The notes below the pieces were generated by a model. It worked only from the letters and a program-made list of their open reading frames with translations, was not told the DNA's origin and did no database searches. A program made the translations under genes and the position numbers. From Adhaeribacter pallidiroseus (GTDB taxonomy: Bacteria > Bacteroidota > Bacteroidia > Cytophagales > Hymenobacteraceae): DNA of 64,000 bases. Location: positions 1-64,000 of the forward strand of contig NZ_QASA01000001.1 in the NCBI RefSeq assembly GCF_003340495.1, read 5' to 3'. Shown piece by piece: positions 7,954 through 17,416 of this stretch; the first letter of the stretch is position 1; the number at the start of each line of letters is the position of its first letter.

Positions 7954-8451
7954 TTAATAAGAATTATTCGCTGAAACCGGCCCTTCGGTTAAATCAAAAT
8001 CAAACTTAAGCGCCATAATATGCAGTTGTTCTTTGATTTTTTTTAAATTTTTACGGCGGCTGATGATCTTTAAATCAATAGTATGCCTTTCGCCGTTTTT
8101 TAAAAGCAAGCGTAACGATAGTGGAGCAATGTGCAATTCGGCTACTTCTTCGAAAGAAAAAATGGTTTTGGGCTTGAAATGTCCGCGCTTCAGCACAATA
8201 TAATCCGGAGTAATTTCGAAGTACGATTGGGTGCCAAATACAGGGGTATTCTGGGCTAAGATATATAGCAAGTAGCCAACGGCAAAAGTCAGGAAAACGT
8301 AATGAAAAAAATGGCTGTCGTTGGTAGGGCTTTCTGTAAATAACAGGAACAAGGCATAAATAATCCAGAAAAAAACTAAAGCTAACTGCACTCCAAACGA
8401 AAGCCGGGCATTTCGGGAGGGCCGCAATCCTACGCGTACCAATGATTTCAT
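7954..8451 (-). CDS. Two-TM protein with a PH-like C-terminal domain, function unknown
   Basis: A 165-residue protein with two membrane helices at about 22-40 and 49-66 (LALVFFWIIYALFLLF, YVFLTFAVGYLLYILA). After them comes a beta-rich soluble part (YFEITPDYIVLKRG, FSFEEVAELHIAPLSLRLLLKNGERHTIDL) resembling the bacterial PH-like domains found in small membrane proteins. I assign no function. It lies head-to-tail with osmC on the minus strand, 61 bases apart, and is convergent with the exporter gene. Confidence 0.75.
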   Translation of the reverse strand: MKSLVRVGLRPSRNARLSFGVQLALVFFWIIYALFLLFTESPTNDSHFFHYVFLTFAVGYLLYILAQNTPVFGTQSYFEITPDYIVLKRGHFKPKTIFSFEEVAELHIAPLSLRLLLKNGERHTIDLKIISRRKNLKKIKEQLHIMALKFDFDLTEGPVSANNSY

Positions 8452-8476
8452 AGAAGAATTTTATTTACCAATAAGA

Positions 8477-8506
8477 AATTAGCGGCCGCTCATTGGGCCG
8501 CTAATT
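8477..8506 (-). terminator. Hairpin downstream of osmC
   Basis: An 11-bp perfect stem (AATTAGCGGCC at 8477-8487 with 8496-8506) with an 8-base loop lies just past the osmC stop. The following minus-strand sequence is only moderately T-rich, so it may be a weak terminator. Confidence 0.6.
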
Positions 8507-8512
8507 ACCAGT

Positions 8513-8950
8513 TTATGCACTTTTTAAAGAAGCTTGCAAAGTAATATCCGGCACGCCGCCTAAAGCTTGCGAAATAGGGCAGCCTTTTTTCGCTTTTTGA
8601 GCGTGTTCCTGAAAGTCACTGTCGCTTAAGCCATTTACTTCGGCTTCGGTAGTAACATCGATCCGGGTAACAAAAGGACCGCCATCTTTACTGCCTAAAG
8701 TTACTTTGGCTGAAGTATTTATAGCCGTAGCCGGGCTGCCGGCTTGTTCGAGCAGGCTGCTCAAAAACATCGAATAACAGGCCGCTAATGCTGCGCCAAT
8801 TAATTCTTCCGGATTGGTCCCATTCGGATCGTTCTCGAAACGAGTCCGGAAGGTATAGGGAGTATTTAACGCTCCACTCTCGGTAGATACCGTACCGTTG
8901 CCATTTTTTAAGCCGCCATTCCAGACAGCTTTACCAGTTGTAAATGCCAT
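8513..8950 (-). CDS. osmC: OsmC family organic hydroperoxide reductase
   Basis: A 145-residue OsmC protein. The two redox cysteines are Cys58 (AALAACYSMF) and Cys124 (AKKGCPISQAL), and the acidic pair of the NPEELIGA segment is at residues 48-49. It reduces organic hydroperoxides using lipoyl or thiol donors in the cytoplasm. With the peroxiredoxin at 5951 it forms a second peroxide-defence gene in the same 4 kb. It is divergent from the GH3-like gene. The 212-base divergent spacer holds no repeat I could recognise. Confidence 0.93.
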   Translation of the reverse strand: MAFTTGKAVWNGGLKNGNGTVSTESGALNTPYTFRTRFENDPNGTNPEELIGAALAACYSMFLSSLLEQAGSPATAINTSAKVTLGSKDGGPFVTRIDVTTEAEVNGLSDSDFQEHAQKAKKGCPISQALGGVPDITLQASLKSA

Positions 8951-9162
8951 AGTTTTAGAGTTTGATTTGTCTTATGCTTAAGTACGCGATTTACTTAAAA
9001 TATTTAAAAAAGCCAAGATAGGTAGCCGTAGCTCTTGCGTTATAAACCGTAGTTCTGGAAGTACGCAGTTCCGCCAAAGATGGTTAAAAACTAGCCGGTA
9101 ATCGTTACAAGTACCAGCGAATATAATTACCTTTACCAACCGCAAAGCGTTTCACGTGATCT

Positions 9163-10659
9163 ATGGGTATAAAAGCTGCTTTAAGTAAACCGTTTGCCGC
9201 CTACATGCACCAGCGCAACCAAGCCTGGATGCAACAACCGGCGCTGGCGCAGCAGAAAATATTTAATAATCTTATTCAAAAAGGCCAGCAAACTAAGTTT
9301 GGTCACGATCATTTTTTTAAAAATATTCGCACCCACGCCGATTTTACCCAGGCCGTACCCGTCCGCGACTACGAAGGTTTAGCGCCTTACCTGGAAAAAG
9401 TGAAAAAAGGAGAACCAGATGTAGTATGGCCGGGTAAACCCATTTACTTTGCTAAAACCTCGGGCACCACTTCCGGTACCAAATACATCCCGATTACCGC
9501 CGATTCTATTTCGAACCACATTAACGGCGCCCGCGATGCTTTATTAGCCTACGTGCACCAAACCGGTAAATCAACTTTTCTGGATGGTAAATTAATTTTC
9601 TTATCGGGTAGCCCGGAGCTCGATGAAGTAAGTGGCATTAAAACGGGTCGCTTATCCGGCATTGCTAACCACCACGTGCCCGCCTATTTGCGGCGCAACC
9701 AACTGCCCAGTTACCAAACCAACTGCATTGAGGATTGGGAAGAAAAGCTGGACGCCATTATTGCCGAAACCATCAACCAGCGCATGACGCTTATTTCGGG
9801 CATTCCGCCCTGGGTGCAGATGTATTTCGATAAAATTACCGCCCGCACCGGTAAAAAAATAAAAGACGTATTTCCGGATTTTTCCTTGTTTGTGTACGGT
9901 GGGGTAAATTTTGAACCATATCGCGCCAAGCTGATGGAAAGCATTGGCAAATCTATTGATTCCATTGAGCTTTTTCCGGCCTCCGAAGGTTTTTTTGCTT
10001 ACCAAAACGAGCAGGACGATCCCGGGATGTTGTTGCTGCTGAACTCCGGCATATTCTACGAGTTTATTCCGGCCGCTGAATATTACAATGAAAATCCGCG
10101 GCGCTTACCTATTTCGGAAGTAGAAACCGGTATAAACTATGCTTTGGTAGTAAGCAGCAATGCTGGTTTATGGAGTTATTCTATCGGCGATACGGTAAAA
10201 TTTACTTCTATCAACCCGTACAAAGTAATCGTGAGTGGTCGCATCAAGCATTTCATTTCGGCTTTTGGCGAGCACGTTATTGGCGAAGAAGTTGAAAAAG
10301 CTTTGCGGAATGCTATGCAAAAATTTAAGGAAGTAGAAGTAGTAGAGTTTACAGTAGCCCCTTACGTAAGCCAAACTGCCAGTAAATCGTACCATGAATG
10401 GCTAGTGGCCTTTGCTAAACCACCGCAGGATTTAGCTGCCTTTAGTCAGGAGCTGGACAAACAGTTACGGGCTTTAAACGTGTATTACGATGATTTAATT
10501 GTGGGCAACATCTTAACTCCGCTTCAATTAACGGCTTTGCCGCCGGATGCTTTTCAACGCTACATGAAAGATTTAGGTAAACTGGGTGGCCAAAACAAAG
10601 TACCCCGCTTAAGCAACGACCGGACTATTGCTGAAGCGCTGTTGCGCGTAAAAATTTAA
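9163..10659 (+). CDS. GH3 auxin-responsive family protein (acyl-adenylate/amido synthetase fold)
   Basis: A 498-residue member of the GH3 branch of the ANL superfamily. The adenylation P-loop is YFAKTSGTTSGTKYIPIT at about residues 103-120. YGGVNFEPYRAKL and LFPASEGFFAYQ follow near 245-290, and the GR(I)KHFISAFGEH hinge is near 360. Plant GH3 enzymes join amino acids to plant hormones. Bacterial homologues are common in Bacteroidota and their substrate is unknown. The stop codon TAA is part of a 13-mer motif copy at 10651-10663. dxr follows 43 bases later and may be co-transcribed. Confidence 0.9.
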   Translation: MGIKAALSKPFAAYMHQRNQAWMQQPALAQQKIFNNLIQKGQQTKFGHDHFFKNIRTHADFTQAVPVRDYEGLAPYLEKVKKGEPDVVWPGKPIYFAKTSGTTSGTKYIPITADSISNHINGARDALLAYVHQTGKSTFLDGKLIFLSGSPELDEVSGIKTGRLSGIANHHVPAYLRRNQLPSYQTNCIEDWEEKLDAIIAETINQRMTLISGIPPWVQMYFDKITARTGKKIKDVFPDFSLFVYGGVNFEPYRAKLMESIGKSIDSIELFPASEGFFAYQNEQDDPGMLLLLNSGIFYEFIPAAEYYNENPRRLPISEVETGINYALVVSSNAGLWSYSIGDTVKFTSINPYKVIVSGRIKHFISAFGEHVIGEEVEKALRNAMQKFKEVEVVEFTVAPYVSQTASKSYHEWLVAFAKPPQDLAAFSQELDKQLRALNVYYDDLIVGNILTPLQLTALPPDAFQRYMKDLGKLGGQNKVPRLSNDRTIAEALLRVKI

Positions 10660-10702
10660 AAAAGTTCTTTTATCAAAAGACCTATTTAATTAAAAAAGCA
10701 AA

Positions 10703-11857
10703 TTGAAAAAAAGAATAGCGGTACTAGGCTCTACTGGTTCCATCGGCACCCAGGCATTAGAAGTAATTCAGGCGCACCCCGAAGCCTTTGAAGTAGAAGT
10801 ACTAACCGCCCACAACAACGCCGATTTACTCATTACCCAAGCGCTGGCGGTAAAACCCAATGTAGTAGTGATTGGCCAAGAAACTTTGTACGATAAAGTT
10901 TTTGAAGCGCTGGATGCGCACAATATAAAAGTTTACGCCGGTAAAAACGCTTTAAATTCGGTGGTGCAAATGGATACTATTGATGTAGTATTAACCGCCA
11001 TGGTGGGTTATTCGGGCCTGGAACCTACCATTAAAGCCATTGAAGCGGGTAAAAACATTGCTCTGGCAAATAAGGAAACGTTGGTGGTAGCCGGCCAGTT
11101 AATTACCGATCTGGCCCGCGCTAAAGGGGTAAATATTTACCCCGTAGATTCAGAACACAGTGCTATTTTTCAATGTTTAGTTGGAGAGTTTCATAATCCG
11201 ATTGAGAAGATAATTTTAACCGCTTCCGGGGGACCGTTCCGAGGCAAAGGCCAACAATTTTTAAGTACGGTAACCCGCGAGCAAGCTTTAAAGCACCCGA
11301 ACTGGGACATGGGCGCTAAAATTACCATTGATTCGGCCTCGCTCATGAACAAAGGCTTGGAAGTAATTGAGGCCAAGTGGCTGTTTCATTTGCAAAATCA
11401 GCAGATAGACGTAGTCGTGCATCCGCAATCGATTGTGCATTCGCTGGTGCAGTTTCAGGATGGATCATTGAAAGCCCAATTAGGTTTGCCCGATATGAAA
11501 CTGCCTATTCAATACGCCTTAAGTTACCCCCACAGACTAAAAAACAGCTTTCCCCGTTTTAACTTCGTTGATTATCCGCAGCTAACCTTCGAGAAGCCCG
11601 ATGTAGAAACTTTCCGCAATTTAGCACTGGCTTTTGCGGCCATGGAGCAGGGTGGTAATGCGGCTTGTGTCTTAAATGCTGCCAACGAAGTAGCCGTGCA
11701 GGCTTTTTTAGAGAAGAAAGTAGGTTTTTTGCAAATGTCCGACATAATCGAAAGTTGTCTGGCAAAAGTTGCTTATATTGCTCATCCGGCACTTACCGAT
11801 TATATGGCTACCGATCAAGAAACCCGTCGGGTAGCGCAAGAAATGATTAAGTTTTAA
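10703..11857 (+). CDS. dxr: 1-deoxy-D-xylulose 5-phosphate reductoisomerase
   Basis: This 384-residue enzyme makes 2-C-methyl-D-erythritol 4-phosphate, the first committed step of the MEP isoprenoid pathway, using NADPH. It has the N-terminal GSTGSIGTQ nucleotide motif, the metal and substrate ligands in YPVDSEHSAIFQ, the TASGGPFRG loop, and DSASLMNKGLEVIEA. The start is a TTG at 10703 (KKRIAVLGSTGSIG follows). No ATG lies close enough to keep the Rossmann fold, so TTG initiation is well supported. rseP follows 91 bases downstream. Confidence 0.97.
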   Translation: MKKRIAVLGSTGSIGTQALEVIQAHPEAFEVEVLTAHNNADLLITQALAVKPNVVVIGQETLYDKVFEALDAHNIKVYAGKNALNSVVQMDTIDVVLTAMVGYSGLEPTIKAIEAGKNIALANKETLVVAGQLITDLARAKGVNIYPVDSEHSAIFQCLVGEFHNPIEKIILTASGGPFRGKGQQFLSTVTREQALKHPNWDMGAKITIDSASLMNKGLEVIEAKWLFHLQNQQIDVVVHPQSIVHSLVQFQDGSLKAQLGLPDMKLPIQYALSYPHRLKNSFPRFNFVDYPQLTFEKPDVETFRNLALAFAAMEQGGNAACVLNAANEVAVQAFLEKKVGFLQMSDIIESCLAKVAYIAHPALTDYMATDQETRRVAQEMIKF

Positions 11858-11948
11858 CTTTAAACGCCTAAATTTGTTTTTCAAGCGGCTCTGGTTTTTG
11901 TTTAGATATAGAGTAATAAAACCGCTAAAATTTTAATTATTTTTTTAA

Positions 11949-13274
11949 ATGGATTTTTCTGAAATAGAATTTTTAGATCTTTTTGTTACAATCGCTCAAT
12001 TTCTTTTGGGTCTTTCTTTTTTAGTGGCCATTCATGAATTTGGCCACATGTTAACGGCCAAATGGTTTGGTATGCGGGTAGAAAAATACGCTATCGGCTT
12101 TCCTCCCAAGATTATTGGGAAACAAATCGGCGAAACCGAGTACATGATTGGCGCGATCCCTTTGGGCGGTTTCGTTAAAATCTCCGGAATGGTAGATGAG
12201 TCTTTGGATACCAACATGTTAAACGAGCCACCTAAACCCTACGAGTTCAGGGCTAAACCTGCTTGGCAGCGCTTAATTGTAATGCTGGGTGGTGTTTTGG
12301 TAAACGTGTTGGCAGGTATTATCATATTTGTTTTATTGCTTTACATTTATGGCGAAAGGTACCTGCTGATTAATGATGCAACCTATGGCATAGTAGCAAC
12401 TACGGTGGGCCAGCAAATAGGTCTTAAAGATGGGGACAAAATAGTAAAGGTTAATGGCAAAGCTATCAAAGAGTTTGATGAAATTAATAATCCGGACTTG
12501 TTGCTGGATAACGATCAAATCAATTACACTATTAACCGCGATGGTAAATTTATAGAAATTAAGCCTTCTGCTAATTTACTGAATGAGATTATAAAAGAAA
12601 ACGAGCCAGTAGCAGCAGAGCGTAGCCCGTTCGTAGTTATCGATGTTACAAAGAAAAAAGCCATAAAAGCTGGTTTAAAAGCCGGAGATAAAATAGTTCA
12701 GGTAGCAGGGCAACCTGTTCAATATTATCATCAATTTTATAAGGCTTTACAAAGTAATAAAGGCAAAGTAACTAAAATTGTTGTAGAAAGAGGAAACCAA
12801 AATTTGGCCTTACAAGTGCCGGTAAATAAAAGAGGCCTTTTAGGTATAGAAGTAAAAAGCTTACTAAATTATAAGACAAGGCATTATACTTTTGCGCAAT
12901 CCATCCCCAGAGGTGCTCAAAAAGCCTTTAATATTATTGTGCTTAATATTAAAGGCTTCAGTAAAATTTTCCGCGGCAAAATCAAAGCCAGTAATGCGGT
13001 AAGTGGGCCTATTGGTATTGCCAGTTTATTTGGTGGCTCTTGGGTCATGTTTTGGTCGTTAGTTGGCATGCTTTCCATGGTTCTGGCCTTTATGAACTTG
13101 TTACCTATTCCTGCCTTGGATGGCGGGCACGTCATGTTTTTAACCTACGAAATGGTAACGGGCCAAAAGCCTTCGGATAAATTTTTAGAAAATGCCCAGA
13201 AAGTGGGCATGGTGCTTTTATTAGGCTTAATGGTTTATGCCTTTGGCAACGATATCTATAAATTATTTACCTGA
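11949..13274 (+). CDS. rseP: RIP metalloprotease RseP (site-2 protease)
   Basis: A 441-residue intramembrane zinc protease that cleaves membrane-bound anti-sigma factors or signal-peptide remnants. The zinc motif HEFGH is at about residue 29 in the first membrane helix. The third ligand motif NLLPIPALDGGH is near residue 385. Two PDZ-like regions lie between them (GLKDGDKIVKVNGK and GLKAGDKIVQVAGQPV). Length and topology match the family. A LysM gene begins 17 bases after the stop and probably shares the transcript. Confidence 0.96.
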   Translation: MDFSEIEFLDLFVTIAQFLLGLSFLVAIHEFGHMLTAKWFGMRVEKYAIGFPPKIIGKQIGETEYMIGAIPLGGFVKISGMVDESLDTNMLNEPPKPYEFRAKPAWQRLIVMLGGVLVNVLAGIIIFVLLLYIYGERYLLINDATYGIVATTVGQQIGLKDGDKIVKVNGKAIKEFDEINNPDLLLDNDQINYTINRDGKFIEIKPSANLLNEIIKENEPVAAERSPFVVIDVTKKKAIKAGLKAGDKIVQVAGQPVQYYHQFYKALQSNKGKVTKIVVERGNQNLALQVPVNKRGLLGIEVKSLLNYKTRHYTFAQSIPRGAQKAFNIIVLNIKGFSKIFRGKIKASNAVSGPIGIASLFGGSWVMFWSLVGMLSMVLAFMNLLPIPALDGGHVMFLTYEMVTGQKPSDKFLENAQKVGMVLLLGLMVYAFGNDIYKLFT

Positions 13275-13291
13275 TTTTAAATTAGAAAGCC

Positions 13292-14434
13292 ATGCAAAGA
13301 AGGAGAAGGTACAGCGGGTGGCTGGTTTTTTTAATTTTTTTATCTTATCATCTGGTCCGAGCGCAAGCGCCAATTGCTGATTCGCTCCTAACAAGCAAAA
13401 CAAAAGAGCTTACTGAGCAGCACTTAGTTCAACCCGGCGATACGTATTACCGCTTGGCAAAATTATACCAGGTGCCGGTAGATTCATTGATATCCTGGAA
13501 CGGAGAAATTCTACCCGCAGGTAAATTCATTCGTGTGCGTCCTAAAGTTGCCAGTGATTTAACTCCAAGCTCCGAATCCGGGAGTAGCGCACCTGTATCG
13601 CCTACTAATGCTTTGTTTAAGTCTACCAAAAGTAAAAGTACGGTTGTTGCTGTTCCGCCTAATACTCCGGTTAGTACTACCATCACACCTGCGCCGGTAA
13701 TTCATAAAACAGTTCAGCGGGTAATGGTGGTGCCGTTTGATCCGTACCTGTACTTTTCGGATGCCGATGAGGATATCGCCCGCCAATCGCGGGTGCCACG
13801 GCCCCAAGTACGTTATGGTTTCCGGAGCCGGCTAAGCGCTTTGCTAACGCCGCCTGGTTTTGAAACAATTAATTTATTACGGACTGGTACCAATAGAAAT
13901 GCGGATTCGCTCCCCGAGATTTATAAATCTTTAAATTACCAGTACCGGAATGTTACATCTTCCAGGTTTAATCCTTTGCCCCCGAAGCAAAAAGCCATAA
14001 TGTCTGGTCCGAAAACTTGGTTTTTAAAACAGAAAGAGAAGGCCGGCATCGCTACCGTACAAGAAGCAACGGTAGCGGCGGAGGGAGATAAGTACTACGG
14101 CGTAACTGTGAAAAGCCCAAATTTTTATACGTACTATAACAACCGCTACCAGCCCGATTATTATTTATTCATTAACCAGTTCGAAATCCATACCGATTAT
14201 AGTAATTGTCTCGACCGAACTACGCAGGATTTTATTCGGGAGTTTACGGTTCATTACACCATTTTTGATGCGCAGGGTAATTTAATAGCCGGCAATAAAG
14301 TAAAAATACCGTACGTGTCGAATATGAATGATCTGGAGAAAATAAGCCGGGATAATTTAGGTAAGATAGCCCAACGCATTTTAGCCGATCTGCCACCCCC
14401 GCAAATTCCGGAATCGGAAGCCGCTCAGAATTAA
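13292..14434 (+). CDS. LysM-domain envelope protein
   Basis: A 380-residue exported protein with an N-terminal signal segment (about 1-26, ending VRAQA). One LysM peptidoglycan-binding domain covers about residues 43-88 (VQPGDTYYRLAKLYQVPVDSLISWNG). A Ser/Thr/Pro-rich linker follows, and then a conserved but unnamed C-terminal domain. LysM anchors the protein to the cell wall. It is coupled to rseP by a 17-base gap. The C-terminal part shows no catalytic motif I can recognise. Confidence 0.88.
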   Translation: MQRRRRYSGWLVFLIFLSYHLVRAQAPIADSLLTSKTKELTEQHLVQPGDTYYRLAKLYQVPVDSLISWNGEILPAGKFIRVRPKVASDLTPSSESGSSAPVSPTNALFKSTKSKSTVVAVPPNTPVSTTITPAPVIHKTVQRVMVVPFDPYLYFSDADEDIARQSRVPRPQVRYGFRSRLSALLTPPGFETINLLRTGTNRNADSLPEIYKSLNYQYRNVTSSRFNPLPPKQKAIMSGPKTWFLKQKEKAGIATVQEATVAAEGDKYYGVTVKSPNFYTYYNNRYQPDYYLFINQFEIHTDYSNCLDRTTQDFIREFTVHYTIFDAQGNLIAGNKVKIPYVSNMNDLEKISRDNLGKIAQRILADLPPPQIPESEAAQN

Positions 14435-14527
14435 ATAATTTAAAAATTCTGATTAAATATTAATCTTTATTGAGGTAAAGAAGTTATAATCCCTTGTTGG
14501 ACATAATAATGACATAAAAGGAATATA

Positions 14528-14956
14528 ATGGATAACAAATCAGTAGTTACAATTTTAAATATTATTGCTGCTTCTGTAACTATCTATTCTACAGTCCCAG
14601 TTTTTGACTATTTCTCAAACTCTAGTGGCGGATGTGATGGCGGACTTTGTGCCTATGGAATAATATTCGGTGCAATTTGTTTTGTTTTAGTATTACTTAT
14701 TTTCTCATCTCACTGGTCATTTACTATTAAGGGAGTAAAGAAATTACAAGAATTAAAAATGGAAGGAATGAATATGTTTTTAATCTCCTTTATCTTTTCT
14801 TTATTGATTTTACCATTTGGTGAGATGTTCTCTAAACCAAAAATTATATATCTGCTTTCAATTAATTTAATAAATTTTATGGGACTGATTTATTATTTTA
14901 ATAATATGCCTAAATCTTCTTGGTTTGAAAATTGGTTTGGCTTTAAAAAGAAATAA
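14528..14956 (+). CDS. AT-rich orphan membrane protein
   Basis: A 142-residue protein with four hydrophobic segments (about 8-25, 42-60, 82-100 and 107-124) and a short Gly/Cys-rich loop (SSGGCDGGLCAYG). Its codons are clearly more AT-rich than those of rseP or the PorE-like gene, which points to recent acquisition. I do not recognise a family. It stands alone between a LysM gene and a convergent PorE-like gene, without mobile-element ends. Confidence 0.7.
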   Translation: MDNKSVVTILNIIAASVTIYSTVPVFDYFSNSSGGCDGGLCAYGIIFGAICFVLVLLIFSSHWSFTIKGVKKLQELKMEGMNMFLISFIFSLLILPFGEMFSKPKIIYLLSINLINFMGLIYYFNNMPKSSWFENWFGFKKK

Positions 14957-15034
14957 AATTACTATGCCCAATCATACCTAAAGCACACTAAAGCGTACCT
15001 TAGCCAGGGCGGTAGATTGGTTTAAATACTTTGT

Positions 15035-17023
15035 TTATTCTTTCAAATTAGCAGGTTCTGGTTTTACTAATTTAAACTCCACACGCCGGTTAATCTGCCG
15101 GTCTTCTTCGGTTTGTTCTTCGCGTAAGGGCTCCGAACTGCCATAACCCCAGGCTTGCACCCGGTCGTCCGGAATTTTGCCTTTTTGCTCAATGTATTTT
15201 TTAATGGAATCAGCGCGTTTCTGCGATAATTCGGTATTAAACTCCGGGTCGCCGCTCGCATCGGTATGACCACCAATTTTTAATGTAAAAGTAGGATGAT
15301 CAGCCAGAAACAAGACAATCCGATCAAGTATTGGTTCCATAATGGGTTTAATGTCCGATTTGCCTTCGTCGAACTCAATATTTTTAAAAATTAAAGGTAT
15401 TTTATAGTTAATAGCCGACGTCATAATTTTGAGTACCGTATCCTGTTTCAAATCAATTTCTTTCTCTACGCTAAAAAAGTCGGGGCTCTGGATGAGAAGC
15501 ATGTAGCGGTTCTGGTCAATTAAATCAAAATCAAAAGAACCATCGTTGCGGATGTACTTGGAGGCTACTTCAATGCCGTTGGTTAAATCAATTACCGAAA
15601 CAATACCAGCCAGTGGGGAGTTGGTAACCGAATCCACGAGCGTACCTTCCAGGCGGGTTACCGCTAGGGGTTGCGCTTCCATGGGCAGCGGAAAAGAATA
15701 TAAATCCAGATTTTTTAAATCGTTGGCCTCGGAGCGGGCATAATACAGGTTCTCGGATTTGCCATCGATGGTAAAATAATATTCGCTACCTTTGCCATTT
15801 ACCAGTGGGCCAATATTGCGCGGTTCTTGCCACCGGCCATTCACGCGATAGGTTTTGTAAATATCAAAATCACCGTTATTTAGTAATTGCCCCCGCGAAC
15901 TAAAGTATAATACTTGGTATTTCGGGTGAAAAAACGGGCTTACTTCGCTTTCGCGGGTATTGATGACCGGTCCCATGTTTTTAGCGGGTCCCCAGCGGCT
16001 ATTTTTCTGTTTGGCGGTAAAATAAATGTCGGAAGTACCAAAGCCACCTAAGCGATCCGAAGCAAAATACAAAGTGTCTTCGCTCCGGGATAAGGTTGGT
16101 TGCGAATCCCAGGAAGGGCTGTTTACCTGCATGCCCAGGTTTTTAATGTTGCCCCAGGTACCATCTTTCATTTTTTTGGCCACGTATAAATCACAATTGC
16201 CGTGGCAGTCGCGGCAATCGCAGCGGGCAAAATACAAGGTTTGGCCATCTTTGCTCAAGCAAGCGGAGCCTTCGTTGTAAGTGCTGTTAATGGGCTTGCC
16301 AAACGATTTGGCCTTTTCCCAGTTACCATTTATGTTTTCGGTATAAAATAAATCTTCGTTATAGCCCGAGTTAATGGAAGGACCGCGGTTGCGGCGCGAG
16401 GTAAAAATTAAATTGTTGGTGTTGGCATTCATAGTGGGGCCATAATCTTCGTACTTAGAGTTAACATCCGGACCCATATTGGTATACACGCCTTTAGGCG
16501 GCTGAAAAGTATTAACGGCTTTGCGGTACTCTACCAGTTCATAATAAAAATTTAAAGGCAAGTACAACGATTTACTTTTGGCTTCCAGCGAATCGTAGTA
16601 CAGCTGAATTTTAGTAATATCGGAGCGCGTATGTTTAAGAGCCAAGCGGTAAAAAGCTTTCGCATGATCCAGGTCGTTGGCTCGCTCGTATAATTGCGCT
16701 AAACGCCACAATAAAGAGGTATTGCGGTAAAAATTTTCGATGCCAAAGTTGTTGACGTAATTTCGGAGTAAAGGCAGGGCTTTCGCGTATTCTTTGCGTT
16801 TTTCGAGGCGGTTTATCGTTCTTAATTCTCGCCGGTTTTCAAAAAAAGAGATTTTATTCAGGTTAGGGAAGTCAATCACAACTTCGGCTTTAGGCTGGAA
16901 CCGATGAGCCGTACTATCGCTACTTACTTTTCTTTTGAGCGAGAGTTTAGTTTGAGCCTGAACTGGCTCAAAAGTGCCGCAAAGTAAAACTAAAAATAAG
17001 TTAAATACAAAAATGCGACGCAT
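15035..17023 (-). CDS. PorE-like protein: TPR, PD40 propeller, carboxypeptidase-like and OmpA domains
   Basis: A 662-residue exported protein with signal peptide residues 1-24. In order it shows a TPR-like helical region (about 70-165), several PD40/WD40-like blades (about 195-430, repeats such as NLIFTSRRNRG, TLYFARCDC, TLYFASDRLGG and VLYFSSRGQ), a carboxypeptidase-regulatory-like domain (about 455-530), and a C-terminal OmpA peptidoglycan-binding domain (GGHTDASGDPEFNTELSQKR). This exact order is that of PorE, which links the type IX secretion complex to peptidoglycan. Homologous paralogues exist, so PorE itself is likely but not certain. No convincing lipobox is seen. Confidence 0.85.
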   Translation of the reverse strand: MRRIFVFNLFLVLLCGTFEPVQAQTKLSLKRKVSSDSTAHRFQPKAEVVIDFPNLNKISFFENRRELRTINRLEKRKEYAKALPLLRNYVNNFGIENFYRNTSLLWRLAQLYERANDLDHAKAFYRLALKHTRSDITKIQLYYDSLEAKSKSLYLPLNFYYELVEYRKAVNTFQPPKGVYTNMGPDVNSKYEDYGPTMNANTNNLIFTSRRNRGPSINSGYNEDLFYTENINGNWEKAKSFGKPINSTYNEGSACLSKDGQTLYFARCDCRDCHGNCDLYVAKKMKDGTWGNIKNLGMQVNSPSWDSQPTLSRSEDTLYFASDRLGGFGTSDIYFTAKQKNSRWGPAKNMGPVINTRESEVSPFFHPKYQVLYFSSRGQLLNNGDFDIYKTYRVNGRWQEPRNIGPLVNGKGSEYYFTIDGKSENLYYARSEANDLKNLDLYSFPLPMEAQPLAVTRLEGTLVDSVTNSPLAGIVSVIDLTNGIEVASKYIRNDGSFDFDLIDQNRYMLLIQSPDFFSVEKEIDLKQDTVLKIMTSAINYKIPLIFKNIEFDEGKSDIKPIMEPILDRIVLFLADHPTFTLKIGGHTDASGDPEFNTELSQKRADSIKKYIEQKGKIPDDRVQAWGYGSSEPLREEQTEEDRQINRRVEFKLVKPEPANLKE

Positions 17024-17416
17024 ACAACCAATTCAGCGTTTTCGGCACGTATATTCAATTAATTGATATTCAATTAGTCAAATATACCGTAAAATAATTC
17101 AAAACCACAACACTTATTAAATAGATATCTTGAATTAATTAAAATTTAAAAAAACAGTTAAGTAGGGATGACCAATTAGCTAGTAAACCAGGTTGTCTGG
17201 AAATAATACAAGAGTCGTATTGCTGCTTTCTACTACCGTTAGATTTGAGCCGATAGCCTGTAAAAAAGAATTAAAAAGAACAGCATTAATCTTTTTTAGA
17301 ATAGTTTTTAAAATGGCAGGGCTTGTGTTGGCATAGGACTTGACAATTACTTATATTGATTTAAATTTACAATTCACTTCGCTGGTTGCTGTCAGTTTGG
17401 CACATCCCTGTACACT
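17024..17416. other. Divergent spacer between PorE-like gene and lon
   Basis: 393 bases with no ORF I would defend. It is AT-rich near the PorE-like start and holds an exact 13-mer motif at 17141-17153. No DnaA boxes, heat-shock CIRCE element or strong hairpin were found. Promoters for both genes must lie here. Confidence 0.6.

Noticed and set aside
9652-10005. Minus-strand ORFs within the GH3-like gene and similar long antisense frames elsewhere (e.g. 33628-34125, 29736-30050)
   Set aside because: They lie wholly inside well-supported genes, show no family motifs and arise from codon bias.
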